A stretch of DNA of 14,766 bases. It comes from Bacteroidetes bacterium UBA7692. Its GTDB lineage: Bacteria; Bacteroidota; Bacteroidia; Chitinophagales; LD1. Below the pieces are notes generated by a model that did no database searches, was not told the origin of the DNA, and worked only from the letters and a program-made list of their open reading frames with translations. The translations under genes and the position numbers were made by a program. Location of the stretch: contig DLGO01000160.1 in the NCBI GenBank assembly GCA_002482725.1, forward strand, positions 1 to 14,766, read 5' to 3'. The number at the start of each line of letters is the position of its first letter. Within the stretch, counting starts at the first letter, position 1. Shown piece by piece: positions 1 to 7,026 of the stretch.

Positions 1-366
1 GTTGGTGGCATGGTAGCCGAGTTGTTGGACTGGGCTTCTGCTGCATTGGTAAACAAGCTGGAAATAGAAGGCACTACAGCAACTGTAAGCCGCGAAATAG
101 AAGGCGGTACAGAAACTGTTGAAATACAGCTTCCGTTGGTAGTATGTGCTACTAAAGACCTGGCACAGGCGCGCATACCAAACATGAAAGGTATCATGGC
201 TGCACGTACCAAGCCTTTGACTGTTACTGCTGCTGTAGCTGCAGACACGCGTACTACCATAGCTTCATTTGCATTGCCTGAAAAAGCCAAGCAAGTGAAA
301 ATGATATCGCCAGATAACGTAGCCGAGCTGGTTCGCTTGCTTCACGAAGAAGCAAAAGTTATCTAA
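1..366 (+). CDS. etfB: Electron transfer flavoprotein subunit beta, C-terminal part (5' end outside window)
   Basis: The frame is open from the first base to the TAA at 364-366, so the visible 121 residues are the C-terminal half of a protein normally near 245-260 residues. The ATG at 10 is internal and is not the start. Seen: a segment with REIEGGTETVEIQLP, then ARIPNMKGIMAARTKP, which matches the conserved EtfB region (R-E-x-x-G-G-x-E, then P-x-x-x-x-I-M-x-A-x-x-K-P). In the family, EtfB binds AMP and pairs with EtfA to carry electrons from acyl-CoA and other flavin dehydrogenases to the respiratory chain in the cytoplasm. EtfA begins 80 bases downstream on the same strand, the standard etfBA operon. 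The call is firm because the neighbour is an unmistakable EtfA. Confidence 0.93.
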   Translation, partial: VGGMVAELLDWASAALVNKLEIEGTTATVSREIEGGTETVEIQLPLVVCATKDLAQARIPNMKGIMAARTKPLTVTAAVAADTRTTIASFALPEKAKQVKMISPDNVAELVRLLHEEAKVI

Positions 367-446
367 TTGCCGGCAGCGGAGCGGCTTGCCCCTCCCCTAT
401 TGGTTTTTTGACATTGATTATTCAAAAAAATTAAAATCTAAATAAA

Positions 447-1424
447 ATGGCAGTATTAACTTTTGTAGAAGTTGCTGAAGGTAAAATAAAAAAAGCATCG
501 TTTGAAGCTGCTTACTACGGTAGCCAGACCGCTAAAGGTCTTGGTACAGAATCTGTAGCAGTGGTATTGGGCGAAGCAAGTGCTGATGAAGTTGCCTCTT
601 TGGGCAAAGTAGGTATCACCAAAGCTTTGCACGTAAATGATGCACGTTTCAACTCATTCGATGCCAAGCTATTTGCTAAAACAATAAGCGAGGCAGCTGG
701 TAAAGTAGGTGCAAACGTAGTAGCTATATCATTCAACCAGAATGGTAAAATGCTTGCTCCGCGTGTAGCTATTCGCCTGAATGCAGGTTATGTACCGGGT
801 GCAGGCGAGTTGCCTGTATTCTCTGGTTCTACTGCTACTGTTAAGCGTGCGGTATTCTCTGGTAAAGCATCTGCTAACTACCAGATAGCTACCGAAAACA
901 AAGTAATAGCGGTAACGCCAAACTCACTTTCTCCGGTAAAAGGTGACGGTGTAGCTACAGTAGAGGCTTTTGCCCCTGCAGTAAGCGATGCTGACTTTAC
1001 TACCAAAGTAAAAGGTGTAGATAAATTGACAGGCCACGTTCCTTTGACCGAGGCTGACCTGGTAGTATCTGCTGGCCGTGGCTTGAAAGGCCCTGAAAAC
1101 TGGGGTATGATAGAGAAACTGGCTGAAGACCTGGGTGCTGCTACTGCATGCTCACGCGCGGTAAGCGATGTGGACTGGAGGCCTCACCACGAGCACGTAG
1201 GACAAACCGGTATCACTATCCGTCCAAACCTGTACATAGCCGTAGGTATTTCAGGCGCTATTCAGCACCTTGCAGGTGTAAACCAGAGCAAAACGATCGT
1301 AGTTATAAACACAGATCCGGAAGCTCCTTTCTTCAAAGCAGCTGACTACGGTATAGTAGGCGATGCATTTGATGTAGTGCCAAAACTGATTGCCGAAGTA
1401 GAAAAATACAAAGCAGGACACTAA
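447..1424 (+). CDS. etfA: Electron transfer flavoprotein subunit alpha
   Basis: A complete 325-residue protein of usual EtfA length. Residues 1 to about 185 form the N-terminal Rossmann-like domain. Residues about 200-325 form the FAD-binding domain, with GRGL (210-213), SR (236-237), VGQTG (251-255), GISGAIQHLAG (267-277), NTDPEAPFF (288-296) and DYGIVGD (300-306). These are the residues that hold FAD in the ETF family. EtfA with EtfB forms the soluble heterodimer that accepts electrons from fatty-acid and amino-acid dehydrogenases and passes them to a quinone oxidoreductase. The ATG at 447 follows an A-rich leader with no strong Shine-Dalgarno, typical of Bacteroidota. It is the second gene of etfBA and is followed directly by a hairpin terminator, so the operon ends here. 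Confidence 0.97.
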   Translation: MAVLTFVEVAEGKIKKASFEAAYYGSQTAKGLGTESVAVVLGEASADEVASLGKVGITKALHVNDARFNSFDAKLFAKTISEAAGKVGANVVAISFNQNGKMLAPRVAIRLNAGYVPGAGELPVFSGSTATVKRAVFSGKASANYQIATENKVIAVTPNSLSPVKGDGVATVEAFAPAVSDADFTTKVKGVDKLTGHVPLTEADLVVSAGRGLKGPENWGMIEKLAEDLGAATACSRAVSDVDWRPHHEHVGQTGITIRPNLYIAVGISGAIQHLAGVNQSKTIVVINTDPEAPFFKAADYGIVGDAFDVVPKLIAEVEKYKAGH

Positions 1425-1444
1425 GATGTTCTACAATCAATAGT

Positions 1445-1484
1445 AAAAATGTCACGCACAACAGTGCGTGGCATTTTTGTTTTT
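1445..1484 (+). terminator. Intrinsic terminator of etfBA
   Basis: A 15-bp stem (1445-1459 with 1464-1478, one G-U pair) encloses the tetraloop AACA. The 3' arm ends in five T, followed by G and five more T. It lies 20 bases after the etfA stop. The A-rich 5' base of the stem would also let it work weakly on the other strand, but no minus-strand gene needs it. Confidence 0.9.
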
Positions 1485-1573
1485 GGTAGAAGTTATTAGT
1501 TTGCATAAGATTTTGAGACGAATGGGATACCACTTGGGTATTCCGTTGTTTTTGAGGTTAGAAGACACAGTGT

Positions 1574-2176
1574 ATGAAGAGAATTGAACTTGAAATAATA
1601 GCCCTGTCGCACAGCGTTACCCAGTCGCACTCCTTTGCCGTAGTGCTGGGCGAAGTAGGCGGTACGCGCAGGTTGCCTATAGTAATTGGTGGTTTTGAAG
1701 CACAGGCCATAGCCGTAGCGCTCGACAATATGCGCCCTTCGCGCCCCCTTACCCACGACCTGATGAAAACGATTTGCGATACCTTTAATGTAGAGCTGGA
1801 TATGGTACATATCAGCAAGCTACAAGATGGTATCTTTTACTCCAACCTTATCTGCCACTCCGGCGAGCAGCAGATTGAGATAGACTCCCGCACCAGCGAT
1901 GCACTGGCCCTTGCCGTGCGTTTCAACTGCCCTATATATGTAGAAGAAAGCATACTGGCAGAAGCAGGTGTGGAAGCAGACGCCAACGAAGAGGATACAG
2001 ACGAGCTGGAACGCCAGATAGACTCGCTGACTGATGCCCCCGCCCCGGCAGCAACAGGCAGCAACTATAGCAGCATGAGCGATGAAGAACTGGGCAACCA
2101 GCTAAACCTGGCCATTGACAACGAAGACTACGAAATGGCCGCCCGCATACGGGACGAAATGAACAAGAGGAAATAA
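1574..2176 (+). CDS. DUF151 'bifunctional nuclease' family protein with C-terminal UVR motif
   Basis: A 200-residue protein. Residues 1 to about 130 match the DUF151 (bifunctional nuclease, BFN) domain: VVLGEVGGTRRLPIVIGGFEA near 23-43, DSRTSDALALA at 104-114, then CPIYV at 119-123. An acidic linker (about 134-155) and an Ala/Pro/Ser/Gly stretch follow. Residues about 168-200 form a UvrB/UvrC (UVR) motif, with LNLAIDNEDYEMAARIRDEM, a coiled-coil hairpin known from UvrB-UvrC contacts and from ClpC adaptor proteins. Nuclease activity has been reported for a plant BFN; the bacterial role is not established. The ATG at 1574 begins exactly at the conserved domain edge. The gene lies between two terminators and is probably a single transcription unit. 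Family is sure; function is open. Confidence 0.9.
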   Translation: MKRIELEIIALSHSVTQSHSFAVVLGEVGGTRRLPIVIGGFEAQAIAVALDNMRPSRPLTHDLMKTICDTFNVELDMVHISKLQDGIFYSNLICHSGEQQIEIDSRTSDALALAVRFNCPIYVEESILAEAGVEADANEEDTDELERQIDSLTDAPAPAATGSNYSSMSDEELGNQLNLAIDNEDYEMAARIRDEMNKRK

Positions 2177-2183
2177 AAAATAC

Positions 2184-2218
2184 AAAACGCCAGATGGGAA
2201 ACCGGATGGCGTTTTTTT
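2184..2218 (+). terminator. Intrinsic terminator after the DUF151 gene
   Basis: Outer stem 2184-2192 with 2207-2215 (AAAACGCCA with TGGCGTTTT). An opposed GA/GA tandem mismatch follows, then an inner 3-bp stem (2195-2197 with 2202-2204) closed by a GAAA loop, a GNRA-type tetraloop. Seven T end the structure. It starts eight bases after the stop codon. Confidence 0.88.
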
Positions 2219-2231
2219 GTTTTACAAACTA

Positions 2232-2251
2232 TTGTCATAATTCAATGACAA
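2232..2251. promoter_or_regulatory. Inverted repeat upstream of the secreted-protein cluster
   Basis: A perfect 7-bp inverted repeat, TTGTCAT-N6-ATGACAA, lies 78 bases before the first start codon of the T9SS trio and about 36 bases before the -7 box at 2287. There is no T-run behind it, so it is not a terminator. It could be a binding site for a dimeric regulator; that is inference only. Confidence 0.3.
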
Positions 2252-2286
2252 ACCACCCAAAAGATATAAATAACCGATTCTATAGA

Positions 2287-2294
2287 TACATTTG
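2287..2294 (+). promoter_or_regulatory. Candidate -7 box of a Bacteroidota-type promoter
   Basis: TACATTTG matches the Bacteroidota -7 consensus TAnnTTTG exactly and lies 15 bases before the ATG at 2310. No convincing TTG element is visible at the -33 distance, and the implied leader is very short (about 10 bases). Probably the promoter of the three-gene cluster, with modest confidence. Confidence 0.35.
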
Positions 2295-2309
2295 AGGGAA
2301 ACTACTACT

Positions 2310-3190
2310 ATGATAAAAAGCATCTACCTGATATTGCTCCTATCATTAGCCTCAATTGCAATAAAGGCACAAACAGTACAACCCAGCACCATAAGGGAAG
2401 TGTATAATTTTGAGGTAGGGGATACTTTTATTTTTCTAATACCCTCAAACCACAGTGCTGGCAGCATATCTTCTGCGAACAAATCACCGAAGTGGTTAAA
2501 TCCAAACAATACACAGGAAATAATACATCAGTAACTTATGAATTTGAGATATTCAGGATACGGGATACCTTCTCATTTGATTGCAGCTCAACAGCTATCT
2601 ATGAATTTAGTAAATCTACACAAACACGGCTTTACAACCTTCTGGATTCTTCCTGTTACTCTATCTTAAATAATTGGAAGATATTTTGCTCAAGCCAACC
2701 GGGTCCATGCGAGTTTGTTACGATAGTGGCAAATAGTCAATATAACGGTAAAAAGAGTAATGAATTTGGTGGAAAAAATCAACGAGGCTCTTATGAAAAA
2801 CAAGTGGAAGGTCTTGGGATGGCATACACAAGTTTTGTTTCGGGTTGTGACATACAGGAAAAGAAACTCATTTATTACCACAAAGTAAATGAACAACCAT
2901 GGAGCGATGGCACAGCTATTATTAACTCCATCCCGGATTTACCTTTCCAGAAAATAAGCCTCTCCCCTACTTTGGTTCATGAGCAGTTTACCATAAGCCT
3001 GCAAGGCGAGGTAGCAGCAAAGCAAGCAAGCCTTGTGCTATACGATGGCCTGGGCCGACCTGTGATAAACAAGGTATTGACCGAAGATAAAACCATGTTT
3101 GATTCCGGTGGATTGGGCAAGGGATTTTATACATGGGCAATAGTGTATGAAGGCCATCAGGTGAAGAATGGTAAATTGATAATACAGTGA
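2310..3190 (+). pseudogene. Secreted T9SS-tail protein, copy 1 of 3, frameshifted
   Basis: The ATG at 2310 opens a signal peptide (MIKSIYLILLLSLASIAIKAQ) and the family block TIREVYNFEVGDTFIF, in the frame that stops at 2532-2534. The rest of the protein is in the frame one base back: reading resumes with CEQITEVVKSKQY from 2474 and runs to the TGA at 3188-3190. Copies 2 and 3 have these blocks in one frame, with 12 residues between DTFI and Cys. Here the distance is 41 nt, not a multiple of three, so an indel lies between about 2436 and 2473. The downstream part is otherwise intact (LDSSCYSILNNWKIFCSS, then the sorting tail from 2867). Either this is a recent pseudogene or a sequencing error; no canonical -1 slippery heptamer is in frame at the break. 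If intact it would be about 293 residues. Confidence 0.8.
2867..3190 (+). repeat. Tail repeat, copy 1 (324 nt)
   Basis: The last 324 bases of the first paralogue, from the Leu of LIYYHKVNEQPW to the stop. The same length without indels occurs at 3761-4084 and 4643-4966. Bases 3051-3126 are identical to 3945-4020 of copy 2 (76 nt). Bases 3144-3188 are identical to 4920-4964 of copy 3 (45 nt), and 3116-3142 to 4892-4918. Confidence 0.9.
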
Positions 3191-3199
3191 ACTAACCCT

Positions 3200-4084
3200 A
3201 TGAAATATATTTTCGCTGTGCTTATTATTTACGCTTCACTATACGAATCTAAAGGGCAAAGTCTGCCTCACTCGACAGTAAGGGAGGTATACGGTGATTA
3301 TCAGGTAGGCGATACTTTCATACGCCATATTGATGTCTCTTTTCAAATGCCTCCTACTTGCAAACAGCTTACCGAAATTGTAACTGCCAAAAGCTACTCT
3401 GTTAGTGGAGATTCTCTAATCTATCAATTTCAAGTTCATGAACTTGAAGGCAATGTAGGTTCCAATTATCCTAATTGTCTATATCACCCTTCAAACATAC
3501 AAAGAGACTATACCAGAACAACAGTTTATGAAGAGCTTGACTCGTCCGTAATTTACTCAAATGAGTATTGGAAACTCTTTTGTTCCTCTGATTCTTTACG
3601 ATGCCCTGATAGCATTTTTTACGATAATAAATTTGGCAGTAAAAAAAATAATCAGTGCCATATTGATGCAGGAAATGCTATTGTAGATATTGATCAGATA
3701 GAAGGATTAGGTTTAAGTTTTTTCAGAATGTATGCCGAAGCTAAAATCACTACAGAAACACTTATTTACTACCACAAACTAAATGAGCAACCATGGAGCG
3801 ACGGCACAGCCATTATCAATTCCATACCCGATTTACCTTTCCAGAAAATAAGCCTATACCCTACTTTGGTTAAGGATCAGTTTACGGTAAATCTGCAAGG
3901 CGAAGTAGCAGCAAAGCAAGCAAGCCTTATGCTATACGATGGCTTGGGCCGACCTGTGATAAACAAGGTATTGACCGAAGATAAAACCATGTTTGATTCC
4001 GGTGGATTGGGCAAGGGATTCTATACCTGGGCAATAGTGTATCAAGGCAGGCATATGAAGAATGGCAAATTGATAATCCAATAA
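3200..4084 (+). CDS. Secreted protein with T9SS type A sorting tail, copy 2 of 3
   Basis: A 294-residue protein. Residues 1-20 are a signal peptide ending in KGQ. The mature N-terminal part carries the family block TVREVYGDYQVGDTFI, then LDSSVIYSNEYWKLFCSS and IEGLGLSF, with several cysteines (CKQ, NCLY, LFCSS, RCPD, QCH) that may form disulfides outside the cell. From residue 188 (LIYYHKLNEQPW) the tail is shared with its paralogues. It contains LYPTLVKDQFTVNLQG, then LMLYDGLGRPV, FDSGGLGKGFYTW and NGKLIIQ, matching the beta-sandwich C-terminal sorting domain (TIGR04183 type) that directs export through the outer membrane by T9SS. It begins nine bases after copy 1 and is followed nine bases later by copy 3, so the three form an operon. 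The function of the N-terminal domain is not recognised. Confidence 0.88.
   Translation: MKYIFAVLIIYASLYESKGQSLPHSTVREVYGDYQVGDTFIRHIDVSFQMPPTCKQLTEIVTAKSYSVSGDSLIYQFQVHELEGNVGSNYPNCLYHPSNIQRDYTRTTVYEELDSSVIYSNEYWKLFCSSDSLRCPDSIFYDNKFGSKKNNQCHIDAGNAIVDIDQIEGLGLSFFRMYAEAKITTETLIYYHKLNEQPWSDGTAIINSIPDLPFQKISLYPTLVKDQFTVNLQGEVAAKQASLMLYDGLGRPVINKVLTEDKTMFDSGGLGKGFYTWAIVYQGRHMKNGKLIIQ
3761..4084 (+). repeat. Tail repeat, copy 2 (324 nt)
   Basis: Second copy of the tail-coding repeat, collinear with copies 1 and 3 without indels. It shares the uninterrupted 76-nt run with copy 1 but differs from both others near its 3' end, where it encodes YQGRHMKNGKLIIQ in place of YEGHQVKNGKLIIQ. Confidence 0.9.
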
Positions 4085-4093
4085 ATCAAAGCT

Positions 4094-4966
4094 ATGAAAA
4101 ACATCTATCTTATAATTTTGCTACTATTCTTCAAAGCCGGTTACAATCAAAACATCCAGCCTTTTACAATAAGAGAAGCATTCGATTTCGGAGTGGGAGA
4201 TACTTTTATCTATCAAAGAATGGTATGGGACGGGATACCTCCTGTATGTGAGCAAACCACAGAAACTGTTATATCAAAAAGGTATTCTACTTGGGCTGAT
4301 AGTGTTATATATGAATTTAAGGTAGACAGATATGATGGGCTTCCATACTGTACAGGTAGACCCAATCCTATTTTTCCATTCAATACATATATATCAGAAA
4401 CCTGCTATACCCATCTTGACTCCTCAATTTTTTATTACTGGAATGATTGGCAAAGTATGTGCAATCCACAGGATCCCTATTGTAGCGACACTATAATTCA
4501 GAATACAGATTATAACGGCAGAACCTATGTAAAGGTTAAATTCAATCTTTTTAATTCACTAAGTGAAACTGTAGTTAAGGGTATAGGGCAGGCACAGCAA
4601 GACTCTTATAGAGAAGGAAATAAAACCACCTATAACAATAAGTTGGTTTACTTCCACAAGGTAAATGAACAACCATGGAGCAATGGCACAGCCATCATTA
4701 ACTCCATCCCGGATCTACCTTTCCAGAAAATAAGCCTATACCCTACTTTGGTCCACCAGCAGTTTACGGTAAATCTGCAAGGTGAGGTAGCAGCAAAGGA
4801 AGCAAGCCTTGTTCTATACGATGGCTTGGGCCAGCCGGTAATAAACAAAGTATTGACCGAAGACAAAACCCTGCTTGATTCCGGTGGCTTAGGCAAGGGA
4901 TTTTATACATGGGCAATAATGTATGAAGGCCATCAGGTGAAGAATGGTAAATTGATAATACAGTAA
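4094..4966 (+). CDS. Secreted protein with T9SS type A sorting tail, copy 3 of 3
   Basis: A 290-residue protein. Residues 1-19 are a signal peptide (MKNIYLIILLLFFKAGYNQ). The N-terminal part has TIREAFDFGVGDTFIYQ, PPVCEQTTETVISKRYS, HLDSSIFYYWNDWQSMC and VVKGIGQAQ, aligned block for block with copies 1 and 2 but clearly diverged, with family cysteines kept. The tail from residue 184 (LVYFHKVNEQPW) is the T9SS sorting domain: LYPTLVHQQFTVNLQG, then LVLYDGLGQPV, LDSGGLGKGFYTW, NGKLIIQ. The product should be secreted or anchored at the cell surface. The molecular role of the roughly 165-residue mature domain is not recognised. Last of the three tandem genes; a Dph6-like gene starts 25 bases later with no terminator between. 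Confidence 0.88.
   Translation: MKNIYLIILLLFFKAGYNQNIQPFTIREAFDFGVGDTFIYQRMVWDGIPPVCEQTTETVISKRYSTWADSVIYEFKVDRYDGLPYCTGRPNPIFPFNTYISETCYTHLDSSIFYYWNDWQSMCNPQDPYCSDTIIQNTDYNGRTYVKVKFNLFNSLSETVVKGIGQAQQDSYREGNKTTYNNKLVYFHKVNEQPWSNGTAIINSIPDLPFQKISLYPTLVHQQFTVNLQGEVAAKEASLVLYDGLGQPVINKVLTEDKTLLDSGGLGKGFYTWAIMYEGHQVKNGKLIIQ
4643..4966 (+). repeat. Tail repeat, copy 3 (324 nt)
   Basis: Third copy of the tail-coding repeat. Its last part (4892-4918 and 4920-4964) matches copy 1 with a single intervening difference, while its middle is more diverged from copies 1 and 2 than they are from each other. The pattern is a mosaic. Confidence 0.9.
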
Positions 4967-4991
4967 TCCACCAATTCCCTATTATTGCCAC

Positions 4992-5711
4992 ATGTCTGTA
5001 CCAAAAGCTATATTCTGCTGGAGCGGTGGCAAAGATTCGTCCTATTGCCTCCACAAGGTGCTGAGCGAGCAACTGTATGAAGTAAGTTATCTGCTCACTA
5101 CTGTAAACGCCACCTACCAGCGTATATCCATGCATGGGGTAAGGGAAGAATTGCTCGATGCGCAGGCCGCGGCTATTGGTATCCCCCTGCTGAAAGTGCG
5201 TGTGAGTGAAGGCACCAACACCGAATACGAGCAGCAGATGGAGGCAGTGCTGCTACAGGCTAAATCGGAAGGGATAGAGCACGTTATATTCGGCGATATA
5301 TTTCTGGAAGACCTGCGTATATACCGGGAAAACAACCTGGCCAAAGTTGGCATGAAGGGTGTATTCCCTATCTGGAAGATTGATACCAAATTCCTTATAG
5401 AAGACTTCCTGGCAAAAGGATTCAGGACGGTGCTGTGCTGTACCAACGATGGCTACCTGGGCGGGCAATGGTGCGGCAGGGAAATTGACTCCACCTTTTT
5501 GCAGGACTTACCCGCAAACGTAGACCCCTGCGGCGAAAATGGCGAGTTCCATACATTCTGCTTCGAGGGGCCAATATTTAAGCAAGCAATTCCTTTTACT
5601 TTTGGTGAAAACACCTACAGGCCGCTGGAGATAAAAACAAGCGACGATTGTGTAACTACAAGCACCGTGGTTACCAAAGGCTTTTGGTTTCGGGACTTCT
5701 TACCGGCATAG
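4992..5711 (+). CDS. Dph6-like ATP-pyrophosphatase (diphthine-ammonia ligase family)
   Basis: A 239-residue protein. The N-terminus holds the ATP-PPase P-loop SGGKDS (11-16) in the context IFCWSGGKDSSYCLHK. Further family marks are MHGVREELLDAQ (47-58), VIFGDIFLEDLRIYRE (98-113), VFPIW (124-128) and DPCGENGEFHTF (178-189). These match the family of archaeal and eukaryotic Dph6, which amidates diphthine on elongation factor 2 using ATP and ammonia (TIGR00290-type). Bacteria lack diphthamide, so the substrate here is unknown. An adenylating amidation or thiolation of some other target is plausible by the fold, but unproven. Cysteines at 9, 19, 149-150, 161, 180 and 190 are notable. The ATG at 4992 is the only start that precedes the P-loop at the usual distance. 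It may be co-transcribed with the secreted-protein trio, though the topics are unrelated. Confidence 0.88.
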   Translation: MSVPKAIFCWSGGKDSSYCLHKVLSEQLYEVSYLLTTVNATYQRISMHGVREELLDAQAAAIGIPLLKVRVSEGTNTEYEQQMEAVLLQAKSEGIEHVIFGDIFLEDLRIYRENNLAKVGMKGVFPIWKIDTKFLIEDFLAKGFRTVLCCTNDGYLGGQWCGREIDSTFLQDLPANVDPCGENGEFHTFCFEGPIFKQAIPFTFGENTYRPLEIKTSDDCVTTSTVVTKGFWFRDFLPA

Positions 5712-5747
5712 TGATTTTTGCCAGTAAGAAAATAGCAGTATAAGGCC

Positions 5748-5777
5748 TTTTCTAAACTAACTAATATCATATATTCG
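5748..5777 (+). promoter_or_regulatory. Possible promoter of the 5804 gene
   Basis: TATATTCG at 5770-5777 fits TAnnTTTG with one mismatch. A T-rich stretch (CTTTTC, ending near 5752) lies about 17 bases upstream in the place of a -33 element. It sits 26 bases before the ATG in a 92-base gap. Weak support. Confidence 0.22.
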
Positions 5778-5803
5778 CCTCATATTAATTAAATCAACTT
5801 CCC

Positions 5804-6322
5804 ATGAAAAAGATATTTCTACTTCTTTTAGTGTTATCTGCAGGTATCGGTGCAAAGTCGCAGGCATTTAAACCGTACAAAGCAGGCCATGTATTTAATA
5901 TCAGCCTGCCGGAATATATGAACCGTGTTACAGGATTGAACGATGCCGCAGTTTTCCAGTTCAAGAATGCAGTAAAGGACATAGCAGGATTTGTAATAGA
6001 AGACAACAAATCCGAACTGGAATTGGTCAACATGAAATACGCTTCTACTCAAGAGTTTTATGAGCAGTTCATCAAAGGCTTTCTGGTAGATTTGCCAAAG
6101 AGAACAGTATCAGCACCTGTAGTGCAGAAAAAAGGCGCAGTAAGCTTTGTAGAAGCCGATGCCAGCTATTACGATGAAGAAACCAAATTAACCATCTACT
6201 ACTTTGTGGGCATAGCAGAAACCAAAGATGCATACTACAAACTGCTTTGCTTTGGCTCGTTGGAAGATAAAGAAAAATACAAAGCAGACTTCCAGAAGAT
6301 ACTGTACAGCATCAACGACTAA
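5804..6322 (+). CDS. Secreted protein of unknown function (172 aa)
   Basis: A complete protein with a clear signal peptide (residues 1 to about 20, MKKIFLLLLVLSAGIGAKSQ). The mature part is about 152 residues, soluble, without a second membrane segment and with one late cysteine. Seen: GHVFNISLPEYMNRVTGLNDAA, a central EDNKSELELVNMKY, and the ending YKLLCFGSLEDKEKYKADFQKILYSI. The order (an opening strand with F-x-I-x-x-P, a closing amphipathic helix with F-x-K-I-L-x-S) recalls small PsbP-like or DUF1795-like secreted domains, but I cannot confirm that and give no function. It likely acts in the periplasm or at the outer membrane. It has its own candidate promoter and a hairpin terminator, so it is probably monocistronic. 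Confidence 0.8.
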   Translation: MKKIFLLLLVLSAGIGAKSQAFKPYKAGHVFNISLPEYMNRVTGLNDAAVFQFKNAVKDIAGFVIEDNKSELELVNMKYASTQEFYEQFIKGFLVDLPKRTVSAPVVQKKGAVSFVEADASYYDEETKLTIYYFVGIAETKDAYYKLLCFGSLEDKEKYKADFQKILYSIND

Positions 6323-6353
6323 TCAGGACTTAGATAATCAAACAGACAGAGAT

Positions 6354-6377
6354 AAAGCGCACTAATCATGCGCTTTT
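6354..6377 (+). terminator. Terminator of the 5804 gene
   Basis: An 8-bp perfect stem (AAAGCGCA at 6354-6361 with TGCGCTTT at 6369-6376), a 7-base loop and a short T-run. It lies 31 bases after the stop codon. The upstream ATG at 6368 of the next open frame is inside this hairpin, which argues against it as a start. Confidence 0.65.
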
Positions 6378-6427
6378 CCTGTTTAATGCGACATAGTCAT
6401 TATATTCATTTCTACAAATACCCGGTT

Positions 6428-6898
6428 ATGGACAACTCCGCGCTCATCAGCAAATTTTACGAATCGTTTTCCAGGGCCGATGTAGATGGTATGGTAAGCT
6501 GCTACCACAAGGATATACAGTTCGAAGACCCTGCATTTGGCAAACTATATGGCGATGATGCCCGGCACATGTGGCGCATGCTGATAAGGAGTGTCAAAGA
6601 ACCCATCCACATTACTTTCCGCGATGTGCAGGCCAGCGAAAATACAGGCAGCGCACACTGGCGTGCAGTCTATAAATTCAGCCAAACGGGCAATACTGTA
6701 ATCAACGAAATTGATGCCGCTTTTCAATTCAAAGATGGCAAGATCATAAAGCATACCGATACATTCGACATGTGGAAGTGGTCGCGCCAGGCATTGGGCT
6801 TACCCGGCTGGCTGCTGGGCTGGTCCCCATTTATGAAAAGCAAAATAAACCAGAGGACAGCCGGGTTGTTGAAAGCTTACAAGGCAAAGCTGAAGTAA
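6428..6898 (+). CDS. NTF2-like / SnoaL-like family protein (156 aa)
   Basis: The start is placed at the ATG at 6428 (MDNSALISKFYESF) and not at the in-frame ATG at 6368, because the earlier one lies in the terminator of the gene upstream and the added residues fit no family. The pattern is that of the NTF2-like cone fold: helix ALISKFYESFSRADVDGMVSCYHKDIQFEDP (6-35), then YGDDARHMWRML, then strands HWRAVYKF (78-84), INEIDAAFQFKDGKIIKHTDTFDMWKWSRQALG (92-124). Many such proteins are small enzymes or binding proteins with a polar pocket; the exact ligand cannot be told. No signal peptide, so cytoplasmic. The C-terminal tail, GLPGWLLGWSPFMKSK and onward, is typical of a Bacteroidota subgroup. 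The product type is likely; the function is unknown. Confidence 0.82.
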   Translation: MDNSALISKFYESFSRADVDGMVSCYHKDIQFEDPAFGKLYGDDARHMWRMLIRSVKEPIHITFRDVQASENTGSAHWRAVYKFSQTGNTVINEIDAAFQFKDGKIIKHTDTFDMWKWSRQALGLPGWLLGWSPFMKSKINQRTAGLLKAYKAKLK

Positions 6899-7026
6899 GC
6901 CACTTCATTGTCCAGTTGAATACCTACTCTAAGCAGCCTACAGGTTCACTTCCCTTATGGGGAACAAATTACTTTGCAAATATTTCTATAGATTTGAAAG
7001 AGTAACCAACTGCAGCACCCAAAGCC

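Noticed and set aside
372..390. Hairpin GGCA...TGCC between etfB and etfA
   Set aside because: A short, bulged stem with a distant T-run; too weak to call an attenuator.
2425..2480. Programmed -1 frameshifting joining the two parts of T9SS copy 1
   Set aside because: The shift has the right direction (-1), but no X-XXY-YYZ heptamer is in the zero frame and the paralogues need no shift. A mutation or sequence error is simpler.
6368..6427. Upstream ATG of the NTF2-like gene, adding 20 residues
   Set aside because: It lies inside the terminator hairpin of the preceding gene and the extra residues look random.
6875..6900. Inverted repeat GCTTAC-N14-GTAAGC over the stop of the NTF2-like gene
   Set aside because: A six-base stem with a 14-base loop and no T-run, expected by chance.
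6772..7005. Short plus-strand ORF overlapping the end of the NTF2-like gene
   Set aside because: It is in another frame of a real gene for half its length, and no family is recognisable. The gap 6899-7026 appears noncoding.
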